This document shows, piece by piece, positions 34,857 to 44,113 of a DNA stretch of 50,014 bases. The first letter of the stretch is position 1; the number at the start of each line of letters is the position of its first letter. Below the pieces are notes generated by a model. That model did no database searches. It saw only the letters and a list, made by a program, of their open reading frames with translations, and was not told the origin of the DNA. The stretch covers positions 1-50,014 of the forward strand of contig NZ_LGTB01000058.1 in the NCBI RefSeq assembly GCF_001238275.1, in the 5' to 3' direction. Source of the stretch: Bradyrhizobium viridifuturi. GTDB lineage: Bacteria > Pseudomonadota > Alphaproteobacteria > Rhizobiales > Xanthobacteraceae. The translations under genes and the position numbers were made by a program.

Positions 34857-35884
34857 CGCAGCTCGCATCCATCGAGCAGAATGGCGGCCGTTTGGTCCTG
34901 GCTCGTTATCTCGAGCCGCTGAACCGATATCTTGCTGACGAGTCCCTTACCGAGATCGTGGTCAATCGGCCCGGCGAAGTCTTCGTAGAAGGACCTGAGG
35001 GCTGGACCCGTCACGCGGAGGCAGGGCTCACACACGACTACCTCTCGCATCTGGCAACTGCGGCTGCCGGATATACTCGCCAAGATATCGGACCTGAATT
35101 TCCCGTGGTGTCGACCAGTCTGATCGGCGAAGAGCGCTGCCAAATCGTCGTGCCGCCGGCGGTCCTGGCCGGTCAGGTCAGCCTCACGATTCGCAAGCCG
35201 TCGAAGCTGACCATGAGCTTGGCCGCTCTTGAGCGGACAAGGCTGTTTGACGAGGTCCGATCAGCCGGTGACGAACTTCATCCCGACGAGCACCGGTTGC
35301 TCGCTCTGAAGGAAGCCGGTCTTTGGCGTGAATTCCTGGAGCTTGCCGTCCAGACGCGCCGCAACATCCTCATCTCGGGCGCGACCGGATCAGGAAAGAC
35401 GACCCTCTCCAAAGCCTTAATCGCGGCCATCCCGGCGCATGAACGGCTGATCACCATTGAAGATACCCTCGAGCTCACTATCCCGCACGAGAACTCGGTC
35501 CGGCTGCTCTACGCCAAGGACGGGCAGGGCGTTGCCAAGATCGGTCCGCGCGAGCTTCTGGAATCGACATTGCGCATGAGGCCAGACCGGATCCTGTTGC
35601 AGGAACTGCGGGACGGCACCGCCTTTTTCTATCTCCGGAACGTCAATTCGGGGCATCCAGGATCGATCACCACGGTTCATGCGGATAGCGCGCGGCTTGC
35701 CTTCGAACAGTTGACCCTTTTGGTGAAGGAGAGTGCGGAAGGGCGAGACCTCCATCGTGATGATATCCGCTCGCTGCTGCTGCACCTGGTTGATGTCGTC
35801 GTCCAAATGCAAAAGCGTGACGGCCGCTATCGCATCTCTGAGATCTACTATGATCCCATCCGCAAACGCGATCACGCCCGCTAA
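34853..35884 (+). CDS. virB11: VirB11-type hexameric traffic ATPase
   Basis: A 343-residue secretion ATPase. Walker A GATGSGKT is at residues 176-183, the Asp box ITIEDTLELTI follows near 199-209, Walker B LLQELRDGTAFFYLR is near 243-257 and the His box GHPGSITTVHADS near 262-274. The N-terminal domain carries ITEIV/VNRPGEVFVEG-type segments. VirB11 switches the machine between pilus assembly and DNA transfer. It overlaps virB10 by ATGA and the coupling-protein gene by 35 bases. Every motif is intact. Confidence 0.94.
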   Translation: MTQLASIEQNGGRLVLARYLEPLNRYLADESLTEIVVNRPGEVFVEGPEGWTRHAEAGLTHDYLSHLATAAAGYTRQDIGPEFPVVSTSLIGEERCQIVVPPAVLAGQVSLTIRKPSKLTMSLAALERTRLFDEVRSAGDELHPDEHRLLALKEAGLWREFLELAVQTRRNILISGATGSGKTTLSKALIAAIPAHERLITIEDTLELTIPHENSVRLLYAKDGQGVAKIGPRELLESTLRMRPDRILLQELRDGTAFFYLRNVNSGHPGSITTVHADSARLAFEQLTLLVKESAEGRDLHRDDIRSLLLHLVDVVVQMQKRDGRYRISEIYYDPIRKRDHAR

Positions 35885-37796
35885 AGCCACGCGTGGCACA
35901 GTGCTCGCACTTTGCGCCGGGGCGCTCTTTCTGGTGGTCAGCTCAAACGTGCTGCTGCTCGGGCTGAGGGTTCACGACGGTGGATTTCACTTGTTCGAGA
36001 TCGCGAGGGGTTGGCCCAGGTACGGCACGGATCCTCGGTTCGACCGCTGGCTGACGCTCTCCACTCTCGCCGGCACGATCGCGGTCTTTGGCCTGCTCGG
36101 TATCCTCCTCCGGCAGCGCCCGCCACCACTTCACGGCAAGGCGCGTTTCGCGTCCGAGCGCGAGATAAAGGCTGCGGGTCTCCGGTCGAAGGAGGGCATT
36201 CTGCTGGGCCGCAAGGACGGTGCGATGCTTTGCTTTGGTGGATCGGAACACGTTCTGGTCTATGCACCAACCCGGGCCGGCAAAGGGGTCGGCTATGTCA
36301 TCCCGAACCTGCTGAATTGGGCGGATTCGGTCGTCGTGCTCGATGTCAAGAAGGAGAACTGGCAAAAATCGGCGGGCTTCCGCGCCGCCCATGGACAAGC
36401 CGTCCATCTGTTCGATCCCCTCGACGAGAACGGCTGTACAGCAAGGTACAACCCTCTGGGCTACGTGCGGAGCGATCCAGCCGACCTCTATAATGACCTG
36501 CAGCGCATCGCGGTCATGCTGTTTCCGGCAGAGAGCCGCGGCGATCCATTCTGGTTCGAAGCCGCCCGGACGGCATTTGTCGCGATCGGAGGCTACATTG
36601 CTGAAACCCCCGGACTACCTCTGACCATCGGCGAGATCCTGCACCAGCTGTCCGCTGTGCCTGACCTCAAGTCGCATTACGAGAAGATCATCGCTGCGCG
36701 GCGATCGAGCAGCTCCCCCTTGTCCCGCTCCTGCATCACCGCATTAAACGACTTCCTTGCAGCTTCGGAAAACACCATGAATTCGGTGCGCAAGACCGTG
36801 ACCGCAAGACTTGGCCTGTGGCTCAATCCTCGCATCGATACAGCGACGTCAGCCAATGACTTCGATTTACGCAAGCTGCGGCAACAACCGATGTCGATCT
36901 ATCTCGGCGTCACGCCGGACAATCTCGAGCGCATGGCGCCCTTGCTGAACCTGTTCTTTCAGCAGGTCGTCGATCTCAATACCCGCGAGCTGCCGGAGCA
37001 CAATCCGAAGCTTAATCGCAAGGTCCTCCTGTTGCTCGACGAATTCCCAGCGCTCGGCAATGTCAACGTTCTGGCGAAATCGGTCGCGTTCGTTGCCGGA
37101 TACGGAATCCGACTTTTGACGGTCGTCCAAAGCCCGGCGCAACTTCGTGCGATCTACGGCGCTGATATCGCCCGCAACTTCATGACCAATCATGCCGTTG
37201 AGGTTGTCTTCGCCCCGAAGGAGCAAGACGTCGCAAATGAGCTTTCGGAGCGAATTGGCTACGATACGGTGAAAGCTCGCAGCCAAAGTGGACCAAGGGG
37301 CTTTTCTGCTCGATCAACGAGCCAAACAGTGTCAGAGCATCGACGGGCTCTCATGCTGCCCCAGGAGCTCAAGCTTCTGCCCAGGTCCAAAGCATTCATC
37401 CTCGGCACCGCGATCCCTCCGCTGATCGCCGACAAGCTCATTTACTACGAAGATAAGGCCTTCCTGCAACGGCTACTGCCGGCGCCGATTCAGGCGATGC
37501 CGAAGGGGCTCTCGAACGCGTTGCTGGACGCCGAAATCAAGGAGCTTCGCTCCGAAGTCGCCGAGCTTCGCGCAATATTCCGTTTGCGGCCGATGACCGA
37601 CGAGGAGGTGGCCGATCCCTCAACGATTCCTGACGATGTCAGTTTTGACTTTGGCGGGGTCGATGTGAATCTCGAAGGCTTGTCCGAAGAAGACCTGAAA
37701 GCCTGGACCGTGAAATACATCGACGCTCAGGTCATTCCGCCGACACGGCGGACCGTCCGAGAGCCGAAGGCTGAGCAGCATGAACGACAGGATTGA
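35850..37796 (+). CDS. virD4: VirD4/TraG-type coupling protein
   Basis: A 648-residue coupling protein that brings the relaxase-DNA complex to the secretion channel. Two N-terminal membrane helices are at about 16-38 and 68-88. The ATPase follows with Walker A APTRAGKGVG at about 139-148, and Walker B LLLLDEFPALGN lies about residues 393-404. The C-terminus is acidic and includes an EELRSEVAELR-like coiled coil. I set the start at ATG 35850, inside the end of virB11, because the membrane helices follow directly; earlier starts add residues with no membrane logic. The stop overlaps the LPD7 gene by 17 bases. Intact. Confidence 0.92.
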   Translation: MIPSANAITPAKATRGTVLALCAGALFLVVSSNVLLLGLRVHDGGFHLFEIARGWPRYGTDPRFDRWLTLSTLAGTIAVFGLLGILLRQRPPPLHGKARFASEREIKAAGLRSKEGILLGRKDGAMLCFGGSEHVLVYAPTRAGKGVGYVIPNLLNWADSVVVLDVKKENWQKSAGFRAAHGQAVHLFDPLDENGCTARYNPLGYVRSDPADLYNDLQRIAVMLFPAESRGDPFWFEAARTAFVAIGGYIAETPGLPLTIGEILHQLSAVPDLKSHYEKIIAARRSSSSPLSRSCITALNDFLAASENTMNSVRKTVTARLGLWLNPRIDTATSANDFDLRKLRQQPMSIYLGVTPDNLERMAPLLNLFFQQVVDLNTRELPEHNPKLNRKVLLLLDEFPALGNVNVLAKSVAFVAGYGIRLLTVVQSPAQLRAIYGADIARNFMTNHAVEVVFAPKEQDVANELSERIGYDTVKARSQSGPRGFSARSTSQTVSEHRRALMLPQELKLLPRSKAFILGTAIPPLIADKLIYYEDKAFLQRLLPAPIQAMPKGLSNALLDAEIKELRSEVAELRAIFRLRPMTDEEVADPSTIPDDVSFDFGGVDVNLEGLSEEDLKAWTVKYIDAQVIPPTRRTVREPKAEQHERQD

Positions 37797-38940
37797 CGCC
37801 AGCGCGGAATTCAGCCTGGAGCGGCAACGTCGCGCGCGGCCCGCGTCCACCCGAGAAAAGGGGGAAGACGAGTCCAGGGAAACAGCCTCCAATCAGCCTT
37901 CATCCGCGGAGGTCACCGATAGTGCGTTTCCGGACCGTATCCGCCGAAAATATTACGTGGTGGCCAGTGCCTCCGAAAAGGATGGATCCGACCGCGAAGC
38001 GCGGCTCTATGCCGATGAGCGGAAAGAGTACCTCGCGTTCAAGACCACTGAAGATCGCCTGGTCACCCGCCTAGCTGCCGCCGAAGTGATCCGGGACATG
38101 GTCAGCGTGGCACACCATCGCCGGTGGGAGGCGCTGCACGTCCGTGGTTCCGTCGAGTTCCGGCGCGAGGCGTGGCTCGAGGGACGCGCGCGCGGAATGG
38201 AGGTAGAGGGCTATCAGCCAAACGAGCTTGATCGCCAGGCGCTCGCTGACCGACGAGCCGCATCGGATCGAGCCCACGCCCGGACCAATGATGCCAAGGC
38301 CCGCTCGGCCTCCGACAGGTCAGTGCAGGCGGATAGGCTCGATTACGACAAGGGCGTTTCCGGACGTCTGATGGAGGTCGGTTTTGGCCCGTATCGCAAC
38401 CGCGCCGACGCGGAGCCGTCAACTTATGTAGCCATCGAACTGGATAATGGCCGGCGACATCAAGTGTGGGGCATCGGCGTTGTAATGGACGTCGCAAATA
38501 GTGGCGCCAGGCCTGGCGACCGCATCTCTCTGCGCATGGATGGCGTTGAACCTGTCGTCAGGGCGATCAAGTCCATAGACGCCGCCACAGGAATCGCTAG
38601 CAGTGAACGGCGCCAGATGTGGCGCAACATGTGGAGTGTGACGGTGGCGGAACGCCGTGCAGACCGATCGGCGCCAGCGCATGATTCCGACCTGCTCGCG
38701 GCCCGATCCCAGGTTGTCGCTATCAACAAGCTTGTCGAACGCGCACTACCCAACGATGAGAATGCTCGCCAGAGCATTATGGCCTTCGCCAAGGAGCGGA
38801 TCGCGCACCATCTCGAAAACGGTCGTTCGTTTGAACGCGCGACGGTCCTAGCCTCCGTGCAAGAGCGCCACCCATCGCGAAGCGAAAAAGATGAGGCGCG
38901 TCATGACGGCCGGCTAAGAGTGAAAGAACAAGAGCGCTGA
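37780..38940 (+). CDS. LPD7-domain protein, relaxase-associated
   Basis: A 386-residue hydrophilic protein. Residues about 54-150 match LPD7 (large polyvalent protein-associated domain 7): RRKYYVVASASEKDG, LYADERKEYLAFKTTEDRLV, AAAEVIRDMVSVAHHRRWEA and LHVRGSVEFRREAWLEGRAR. LPD7 is often found at the end of conjugative relaxases and on separate proteins in conjugation operons. Here there is no relaxase HUH domain, so this is a companion rather than the nickase. The central part has YVAIELDNGRRHQVWGIGVV, which resembles small beta domains seen in relaxase C-termini. It overlaps the virD4 end, so it is the last gene of the transfer operon. Role unproven. Confidence 0.78.
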   Translation: MNDRIDASAEFSLERQRRARPASTREKGEDESRETASNQPSSAEVTDSAFPDRIRRKYYVVASASEKDGSDREARLYADERKEYLAFKTTEDRLVTRLAAAEVIRDMVSVAHHRRWEALHVRGSVEFRREAWLEGRARGMEVEGYQPNELDRQALADRRAASDRAHARTNDAKARSASDRSVQADRLDYDKGVSGRLMEVGFGPYRNRADAEPSTYVAIELDNGRRHQVWGIGVVMDVANSGARPGDRISLRMDGVEPVVRAIKSIDAATGIASSERRQMWRNMWSVTVAERRADRSAPAHDSDLLAARSQVVAINKLVERALPNDENARQSIMAFAKERIAHHLENGRSFERATVLASVQERHPSRSEKDEARHDGRLRVKEQER

Positions 38941-39089
38941 TTTTCTGATGCGCTCACGAAATAATTCAAGAGCAAGCGAGAGAACCGTTTGAGACGGCGA
39001 ACGAGCCGCGGCTTTCTTTATCTCGTCGCCCATGATCGACTGGGCGAGCCGTGCGGTTCTGGCCTGGTTGGGAGCAAAAGTGACCAGCC
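38941..39089. other. Junction between the transfer operon and the pAgo remnant
   Basis: A short minus-strand open stretch encodes NQARTARLAQSIMGDEIKKA and LSLALELFRERIRKSALLFF, which does not resemble the PIWI domain expected to follow. It is probably foreign DNA joined to the broken Argonaute gene. No terminator for the transfer operon is obvious. Confidence 0.45.
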
Positions 39090-39800
39090 TCAGTCTTCGA
39101 AGACGAGCGCGGTATGGAAATTCCAGGCGGTCGTGGCCTTGTCCTGCAGCTTCCTGTCGCGCGCGCGGCCACCGAGCGAAAAACCGTAGGTGTCCGGACG
39201 CACGACTTGACACGGAAGGGGCAAGTCGACCGCACGCGCCTTGAACAAATCGTGGAAGTTCAGCGACGATGGCTTCGGTCGCCGCTGCTCCGGAGCCGGC
39301 TCCTGCGGTTCGTCGATCGGAGGGTCGACCTCGGAGATGCGAGGTCCGTCTCCCGGCGAAGACCTCGTGAGGCAGCGCGATTATGAGAACGTGGGGCCCG
39401 CTTTTCGCCGCCAGATCTCGCGCGTGGTCCATGAAGGTCTCGACCAGGCGGGTCAGAGGCTCCTCGCCGGCCAACGCGGCCGAAAGCTCGTGGCGCGAAA
39501 CCGCGCGCGTCGTCAGGTCGGAAAGCTCCAGAGTCGTCCCGAAGACCTGAGTGGTCATCCCGGGAACGAAGGGCGAAGGGTCGTGAGCTTTGTCTCCTGG
39601 GACGCGACGCCGTTCTTGCAGTCCTCAAGCCAGTCGCGAACGCGGTCGACGGTCGCCGTCGTGCCGACCACTCCCAAGCGGATCGGAGTCGGGATCGTGG
39701 GGCTGCCCTTGTCGAAGACGCCGAACGAAGTCAGTCCGGCGCGAATGTCGACGTGGCTGTTGTTCTGAAAGAACGCTCAACCGATGAACTGGAGTCTCAT
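39090..39800 (-). pseudogene. Short prokaryotic Argonaute (pAgo), truncated and frame-broken
   Basis: On the minus strand, reading from ATG 39800, the pieces MRLQFIG, HVDIRAGLTSFGVFDKG, IRLGVVGTTATVDRVRDWLE and LRPSFPG (frame 1, interrupted by an in-frame TGA at 39777), then MTTQVFGTTLELSD to PHVLIIALPHEVFAG (frame 2), then SSLNFHDLFKARAVDLPLPC, QVVRPDTYGFS and DKATTAWNFHTAL (frame 3) follow the order of short pAgos: N-terminal strand, GVVGT motif, FPGF-like motif, MID region with FHDLLKA and QI.R.ST, and the AWNL.TALYYK start of PIWI. The gene stops at TGA 39090, before the rest of PIWI. Short pAgos work with an APAZ partner as guide-directed abortive defence. This one is dead: it has lost most of PIWI, and it carries a stop and two frame breaks. 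Confidence 0.82.
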
Positions 39801-40766
39801 CACTCGATCTCCTAGTCGCTCGATGGCCGAAATCGGCGAGTCCAGCGGCGTGAGTGACTCGTCGTCCATGCGTGCGAAGCGAAAGGACTCCAGCGGTGCG
39901 AACTCCAGCAAGCGCGCCCGATCGACCTTCGTCCAGGGCGCTCGCAGGATCGCCTGCCAGATCAGAAGCTGGCTGAGAACGGAGCGGTTCTTCTCGATAG
40001 GCTTGATCCCCGACAGTCGCTTTTCATGAAAGCGGTCGAGGTCCTTCCCGTTGAACGTGAAGCGGTACGTCGGCGTGATCTCCAGATACCATTTTCCGCC
40101 CAGCCAGCGGAAACGCCCCTGAAAGGCGTTGTGGCGGTAGTACGTGAACTTCCTTCCGTCCTTCGAGGTCGACTCGTAGTGCGAGACCACAGTGGAGGTG
40201 CTGCGGACCTTGAGGTTCGGATACTTCAGCCGCCTCGGTCCCTCTTCGGTGCGTCCGATGAACGCATAGACATCGAGATCGCTGTGCTACCTCACCCCAT
40301 GGCCCCACAGATCGTCGCGGAGCGCACCGTTCAGCAGCTGGACGAAACGACGCCGGCGCAAGTCGTTCTCGGAGAGCGCCCATTCGCAGGTTTCCAAGCG
40401 GTCGATCCTGCCGACGTCGATGATGGATTTCAAGCGCGAGGCCTCAGGAGCCACGAGGCTGTAGAGATTGTCCTCGTATATCGTCCATGCGCCGGGTACG
40501 TAGTCGCCGGGCTGGCCGGAGCCGCCCTGGTTCAGCGCCGCCCACGCTCCGTGCCGCGTGTGGCACAAGGCGGGCGCCACGTAGAGAGTGTCCGGAAATT
40601 GCCTCAGTTGGATCAGGTTCGCGAACCCCTCTTCCTGCGCATCATGGATTTCCTGATCTGGGACGGTCACTCCGGACGAGACTGCCGGAGCGTCGCCTGT
40701 GCCGCCCGGTGCATAGTTGCCCGGCGGGATCGGCTGCCCTTGGCGTCAGTAACTGTGCGATCGCGC
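39798..40766 (-). pseudogene. APAZ-like partner of the pAgo, N-terminally truncated
   Basis: One minus-strand frame of about 320 codons, interrupted by an in-frame TAG at 40287, leads directly into the pAgo start at 39800. Its C-terminal half KYPNLKVRSTSTVVSHYEST, YYRHNAFQGRFRWLGGKWYL, EITPTYRFTFNGKDLDRFHE and RLSGIKPIEKNRSVLSQLLI resembles the APAZ regions of SIR2-APAZ or TIR-APAZ proteins, which bind the short pAgo and carry the toxic effector. The upstream part (VTVPDQEIHDAQEEGFANLI, DVGRIDRLETCEWALSENDL) is of a kind seen before APAZ. The N-terminal effector domain (SIR2, TIR or nuclease) is missing: the sequence breaks into an integrase remnant near 40766. I am confident of the pair, less so of the effector type. 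Confidence 0.6.
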
Positions 40767-41286
40767 CGGCGATCTTTCCGCCGCTCCTCGATCAACCGCG
40801 AGACGACGTCGTCCGTAATTTCATGGAAGTAGATCTTCGCTCCAGGATCTCGACGATGCGGTCGAGCACGGATTTGATTTTTTTGTCGGCAAGGTGTTGG
40901 CCGAGCTCGTTCCACCAGCGATCGTAGGCAGGCTTGAGCCGGAGCGGGCCTCGCCCTTCGCGATTTAGTCGGTTCAGGAGGGCTTGCGCTTCGGCGCGCC
41001 GCGCGTCCTCGAAGGCCTGCGCGTCACGTTCATCACGGAGTTTAGTCGAGCCGCAACGTCGATAACGGTTGATCGATAACTCGAATTGGTGATAGGAACT
41101 CTTTCTGTCCGTTAGACGGCATTGGGCTGCTGTCTCCGCGAGCGCCTGCAGGAACGCCTCAACGTCGAAGCGCGTGAACACGCGACGGCGCTTGATACGA
41201 CCTTTGCCTTTGATGCGGCAGGTCAGTGTTTCGTCGCCAATATGCCGCGTGATCGTGGTCCGATCAATCCGCATCAGCCGCGCCAA
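40767..41286 (-). pseudogene. Excisionase-like and tyrosine-recombinase remnant
   Basis: On the minus strand an ATG at 41286 gives MARLMRIDRTTITRHIGDET followed by VFTRFDVEAFL, an excisionase-type helix-turn-helix. The same frame runs on into RKSSYHQFELSINRYRRCGS and RPAYDRWWNELGQHLADKKI-type sequence of a phage integrase N-terminal, core-binding region. A frame change near 40860 continues IYFHEITDDVVSRLIEERRK. The catalytic domain (Arg, His, Arg, Tyr) is absent; the sequence ends near 40766 at the APAZ-like gene. Probably xis and int fused by an indel and then truncated. It could be the inserted neighbour that destroyed the pAgo locus, or the scar of a lost element. Confidence 0.6.
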
Positions 41287-41541
41287 ATTGGGGACGTCGA
41301 TCGTGCGTGTCGAGCGCCTGCGGTCGGGTGGTCATGTGGCGTCCAGGTACTTGATGCCGGCCGGCGCCGGCTAGCGGGCGGCGAAACGCTGCATTGTCGC
41401 GTCGTCGAAGAACCCGCACCAGCACCAGCCGCAAACAGTCGCGCCGCCGCGATGCCAGCTGCCTTTGGTGCCGTAAGACGATCGTCAGGTCGGAACAGTC
41501 GCCGCTGAAAACCGCGGCGCATCCGTTCGCGCCGCTGTCGG

Positions 41542-41802
41542 ATGACAGCCAAGGCCTATCTGCAGGGCCGAGCCAATGAGGCTGGCGCCGATTTCATCAA
41601 GGCGGTCGCGAGTGGCCGGCGCGTGACGCAGACCAAGATCCGCGAGGAATTTGGTCAGGGCCGCATGGTCGGCACGCGCGAGGCCGTTGCGCGCGGCCTG
41701 GCCGACCGGATCGCGACGCTCTACCAAATCATCAGCGGCATGCTGCAGCAGCGCGCGTCGCGGCCGAGCTCGCCGCGGCGACCAGCACTAGCATTTGAAT
41801 AG
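41542..41802 (+). pseudogene. C-terminal remnant of an S49/SppA-type phage protease
   Basis: The frame ending at 41802 encodes NEAGADFIKAVASGRRVTQT and IREEFGQGRMVGTREAVARG followed by LADRIATLYQIISGML. This matches the C-terminus of S49 peptidases that act as capsid maturation proteases in phages (the GQGR...A..A...GLAD pattern). The upstream catalytic part is missing and there is no convincing start, so it is a fragment. It lies between the integrase remnant and the IS701-like element. Confidence 0.65.
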
Positions 41803-41879
41803 GCGCAAAACGCCCAAGTGCCGCTTGTCGGATGCTAGGCATCAAGCGGTCGTTGCCGACCCGCCAGGAATGCCCCTAG

Positions 41880-43391
41880 TCTGACTGAGTCACAAAACCG
41901 CCGGTCAGAATCAGCGATGGTTGAAGCATCGACCATTAGCCGATGAGGCCGATATGAGCGGGCGTGGCACCAAGACGAGCGAGAAGCGATTTGCGGCGTA
42001 TTTGGAAGGGCTTGCCAGTGTCATCGGTCATGCTGATCGGAAGGCGCCGCTGCGCGACTATTGCGTCGGCCTGATGGCCTGTGGCGGTCGCAAGAGCGTG
42101 GAGCCGATGGCGGCGGTGACGGCTCCGGAGCGGACGGCGGCACAGCATCAATCGCTGCTGCATTTCGTAGGCAGCGGCGCCTGGTCGGATGAGAAGGTGC
42201 TGGGCAAGGTACGCGAGATGGTCCCGCCGGCGATTGAACGCCAGGGGCCCATCGAAGCCTGGATCATCGATGACACCGGATTTCCCAAGCAGGGGCGACA
42301 TTCGGTTGGAGTTGCACGGCAATATTGCGGGCAGCTCGGCAAGCAGGATAATTGCCAGGTGGCGGTGTCGCTGTCGATTGCCAACCACCACGCCAGCCTG
42401 CCTGTCGCTTACCGCCTTTATCTTCCGAAGGATGGACTGCGGACCGCGATCGGCGGCGCAAGGTAGGCATTCCTGCCGAAGTCGGCTTCCAGACCAAGCC
42501 GGAGATCGCGCTGGAGCAGTTGCGGTGGGCCTGTGCAAGCGGCCTTCCGCGCGGTGTCGTGCTGATGGACGCTGGCTATGGCAACAACAGCGACCTGCGC
42601 ACCGAGATCACGGCGCTGGGATTGACCTATGTGGTGGGTCTTCTGTCGAGCACGACGGTATGGGCGCCCGCCACCGGTCCCTTGCCGCCGAAGCCATGGT
42701 AAGGCCGCGGCCGTCCACCAACACTGATGCGCCGCAACCGTCAGCATCAGCCAGCCGCCGTCAAAGCGCTCGCGATCGGCCTGCCGGCCCAAGCTTGGCG
42801 CACCATAACCTGGCGGCAAGGAACGAACGAAAAACTGACCTCGCGCTTTGCCCGCGTGCGGGTTCGTGCCGCGCATCGTGATTATTGGCAAACCACCCGG
42901 CGAGCGCAGGAATGGTTGCTGATCGAATGGCCGAAAGGCGAGGACCAGCCAACCAAATACTGGCTTTCGACATTGTCGGAAGATGTGGCATTCCGGACGC
43001 TCGTTGAGACGGCTAAACTGCGCTGGCGCATCGAACGCGACTATCAGGACCTCAAGCAGGAGGTCGGGCTCGGCCACTTCGAGGGACGCGGCTGGCGCGG
43101 CTTTCATCATCACGCAACGATGTGCATTGCGGCCTACGGATTCCTGATTTCCGAGCAGGAGACGATTCCCCCCTCAGGCGCCCGGCGCGCCCGGCCGATC
43201 CCGCTCGATCGCGTTCCCGCAGATTACAGACCCCGCGGATTTGCCGCTGCGGACCCAACGTCACATTCCAAAGTCGATCGCGACGATGCGACGACGGTTC
43301 GAACATGGGCTCGTCCGAATGCTGTCGAGATGTCCTTGTTGTGCGATCAAGTTCGACCACTACACAGATCATCGTTTGTGACGCAGTAAGA
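41880..43391 (+). mobile_element. IS701-like insertion sequence with CTAG target duplication
   Basis: A 1,512-bp element. The left end begins TCTGACTGAGTCACAAAAC and the right end, read inward on the other strand, TCTTACTGCGTCACAAAC, so the terminal inverted repeats match with two mismatches and a one-base gap. CTAG flanks it on both sides (41876-41879 and 43392-43395), a 4-bp target duplication typical of the IS701 family. It encodes one transposase, which is broken. The clean duplication shows it inserted by transposition rather than by recombination. Confidence 0.88.
41954..43381 (+). pseudogene. IS701-family DDE transposase, broken
   Basis: Starts MSGRGTKTSEKRFAAYLEGL, then RDYCVGLMACGGRKSVEPMA, SLLHFVGSGAWSDEKV and the catalytic-region WIIDDTGFPKQGRHSVGVAR with the first Asp. 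The second part (MDAGYGNNSDLRTEITALGL) holds the second Asp region and the third (RWRIERDYQDLKQEVGLGHF) the Glu region. Lesions: a frame change near 42465, an in-frame TAA at 42700, and another frame change near 43235 before TMRRRFEHGLVRMLSRCPCC. The original stop is probably TGA at 43379. Non-functional as read, so the element would need a transposase in trans to move. Confidence 0.85.
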
Positions 43392-43644
43392 CTAGATGAC
43401 CTGAAGCGAATGTTGATCTTCTCGTCGCGGCTAATGGCACGATCGTTGCTCGGCCATCGAGCTGACGCCTTACATTACCGGCATCATGGCAATTGCAATC
43501 GATGGGATGACGACATGCTGAGTATCACGAACATCAATCCGCGACACATCATTCCTGTGTAGCAGAACTTTGACTTTGTTTTTTGATCTACGACAATGGT
43601 CCCCTATTCGGGCATGATTATCGGTTCCACGGGATCGTTGGCCG

Positions 43645-43866
43645 ATGACAATCAATCGCCTGCTCGCCGGAAGTACCTATACGGAAAAGGAGCGGAACTC
43701 GCTTAATTGGGCTTACCGGCTCACGCTGGAATCGCTTGGGTTGGTCGAGCGGGGAGACCCACTTTGCGAATTTATCGCGCGCAAGGTCATTGAGGTCCGC
43801 GCGCGCGGCGTAACGAACGCATCAGCCATCTCGCGGCTTGCAATCAAAGAGCTGAAGCTGAATTAG
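43645..43866 (+). CDS. Small conserved protein of Bradyrhizobium type
   Basis: A 73-residue protein: MTINRLLAGSTYTEKERNSL, then NWAYRLTLESLGLVERGDPL and CEFIARKVIEVRARGVTNAS with a C-terminal ISRLAIKELKLN. It resembles small hypothetical proteins found in many copies in Bradyrhizobium genomes (pattern N.A...L..L.LVDR.DP.CE..A.KVIE). No function is known; the helical layout suggests a compact DNA- or protein-binding module. It is complete and is one of the few intact genes in this decayed flank. Confidence 0.7.
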   Translation: MTINRLLAGSTYTEKERNSLNWAYRLTLESLGLVERGDPLCEFIARKVIEVRARGVTNASAISRLAIKELKLN

Positions 43867-43871
43867 GCCGC

Positions 43872-44113
43872 TTCAGTTGACGCCCGTTCGTCCCATAGTC
43901 CCAGTCGATGCCGGTTTCCTTGTACCAGCCAGCATGGCGTTACAGGTGAGTTTGGTGCCGTTGTCGCAGACGATCAGGCAGGGTTTGCCGCGCCGCGCGA
44001 CAACCGTCGTCAGTTCCCGCGCCACACGCCGGCCCGAGATCGACGTGTCAGGAATGGCGCCCAGACATTCCTTGCTGACATCGTCGACGATATTGAGGAT
44101 GCGCGCCGGCCCG
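43872..44113 (-). pseudogene. IS3-type transposase OrfB fragment
   Basis: The minus strand encodes ILNIVDDVSKECLGAIPDTS, SGRRVARELTTVVARRGKPC and LIVCDNGTKLTCNAMLAWYK followed by ETGIDWDYGTNGRQ. This is the rve/DDE core of an IS3-type transposase with two of the three acidic residues (VDD and CDNGT). Start and C-terminus are absent, so only the middle of the gene remains. Confidence 0.75.

Noticed and set aside
37780..38940. The LPD7 protein as the missing relaxase
   Set aside because: It has no HUH motif or catalytic tyrosine region; only the relaxase-associated LPD7 part is present.
43396..43644. A possible nod-box or other symbiosis promoter
   Set aside because: I looked for the conserved ATC-type half-sites of nod boxes and found no match good enough to report.
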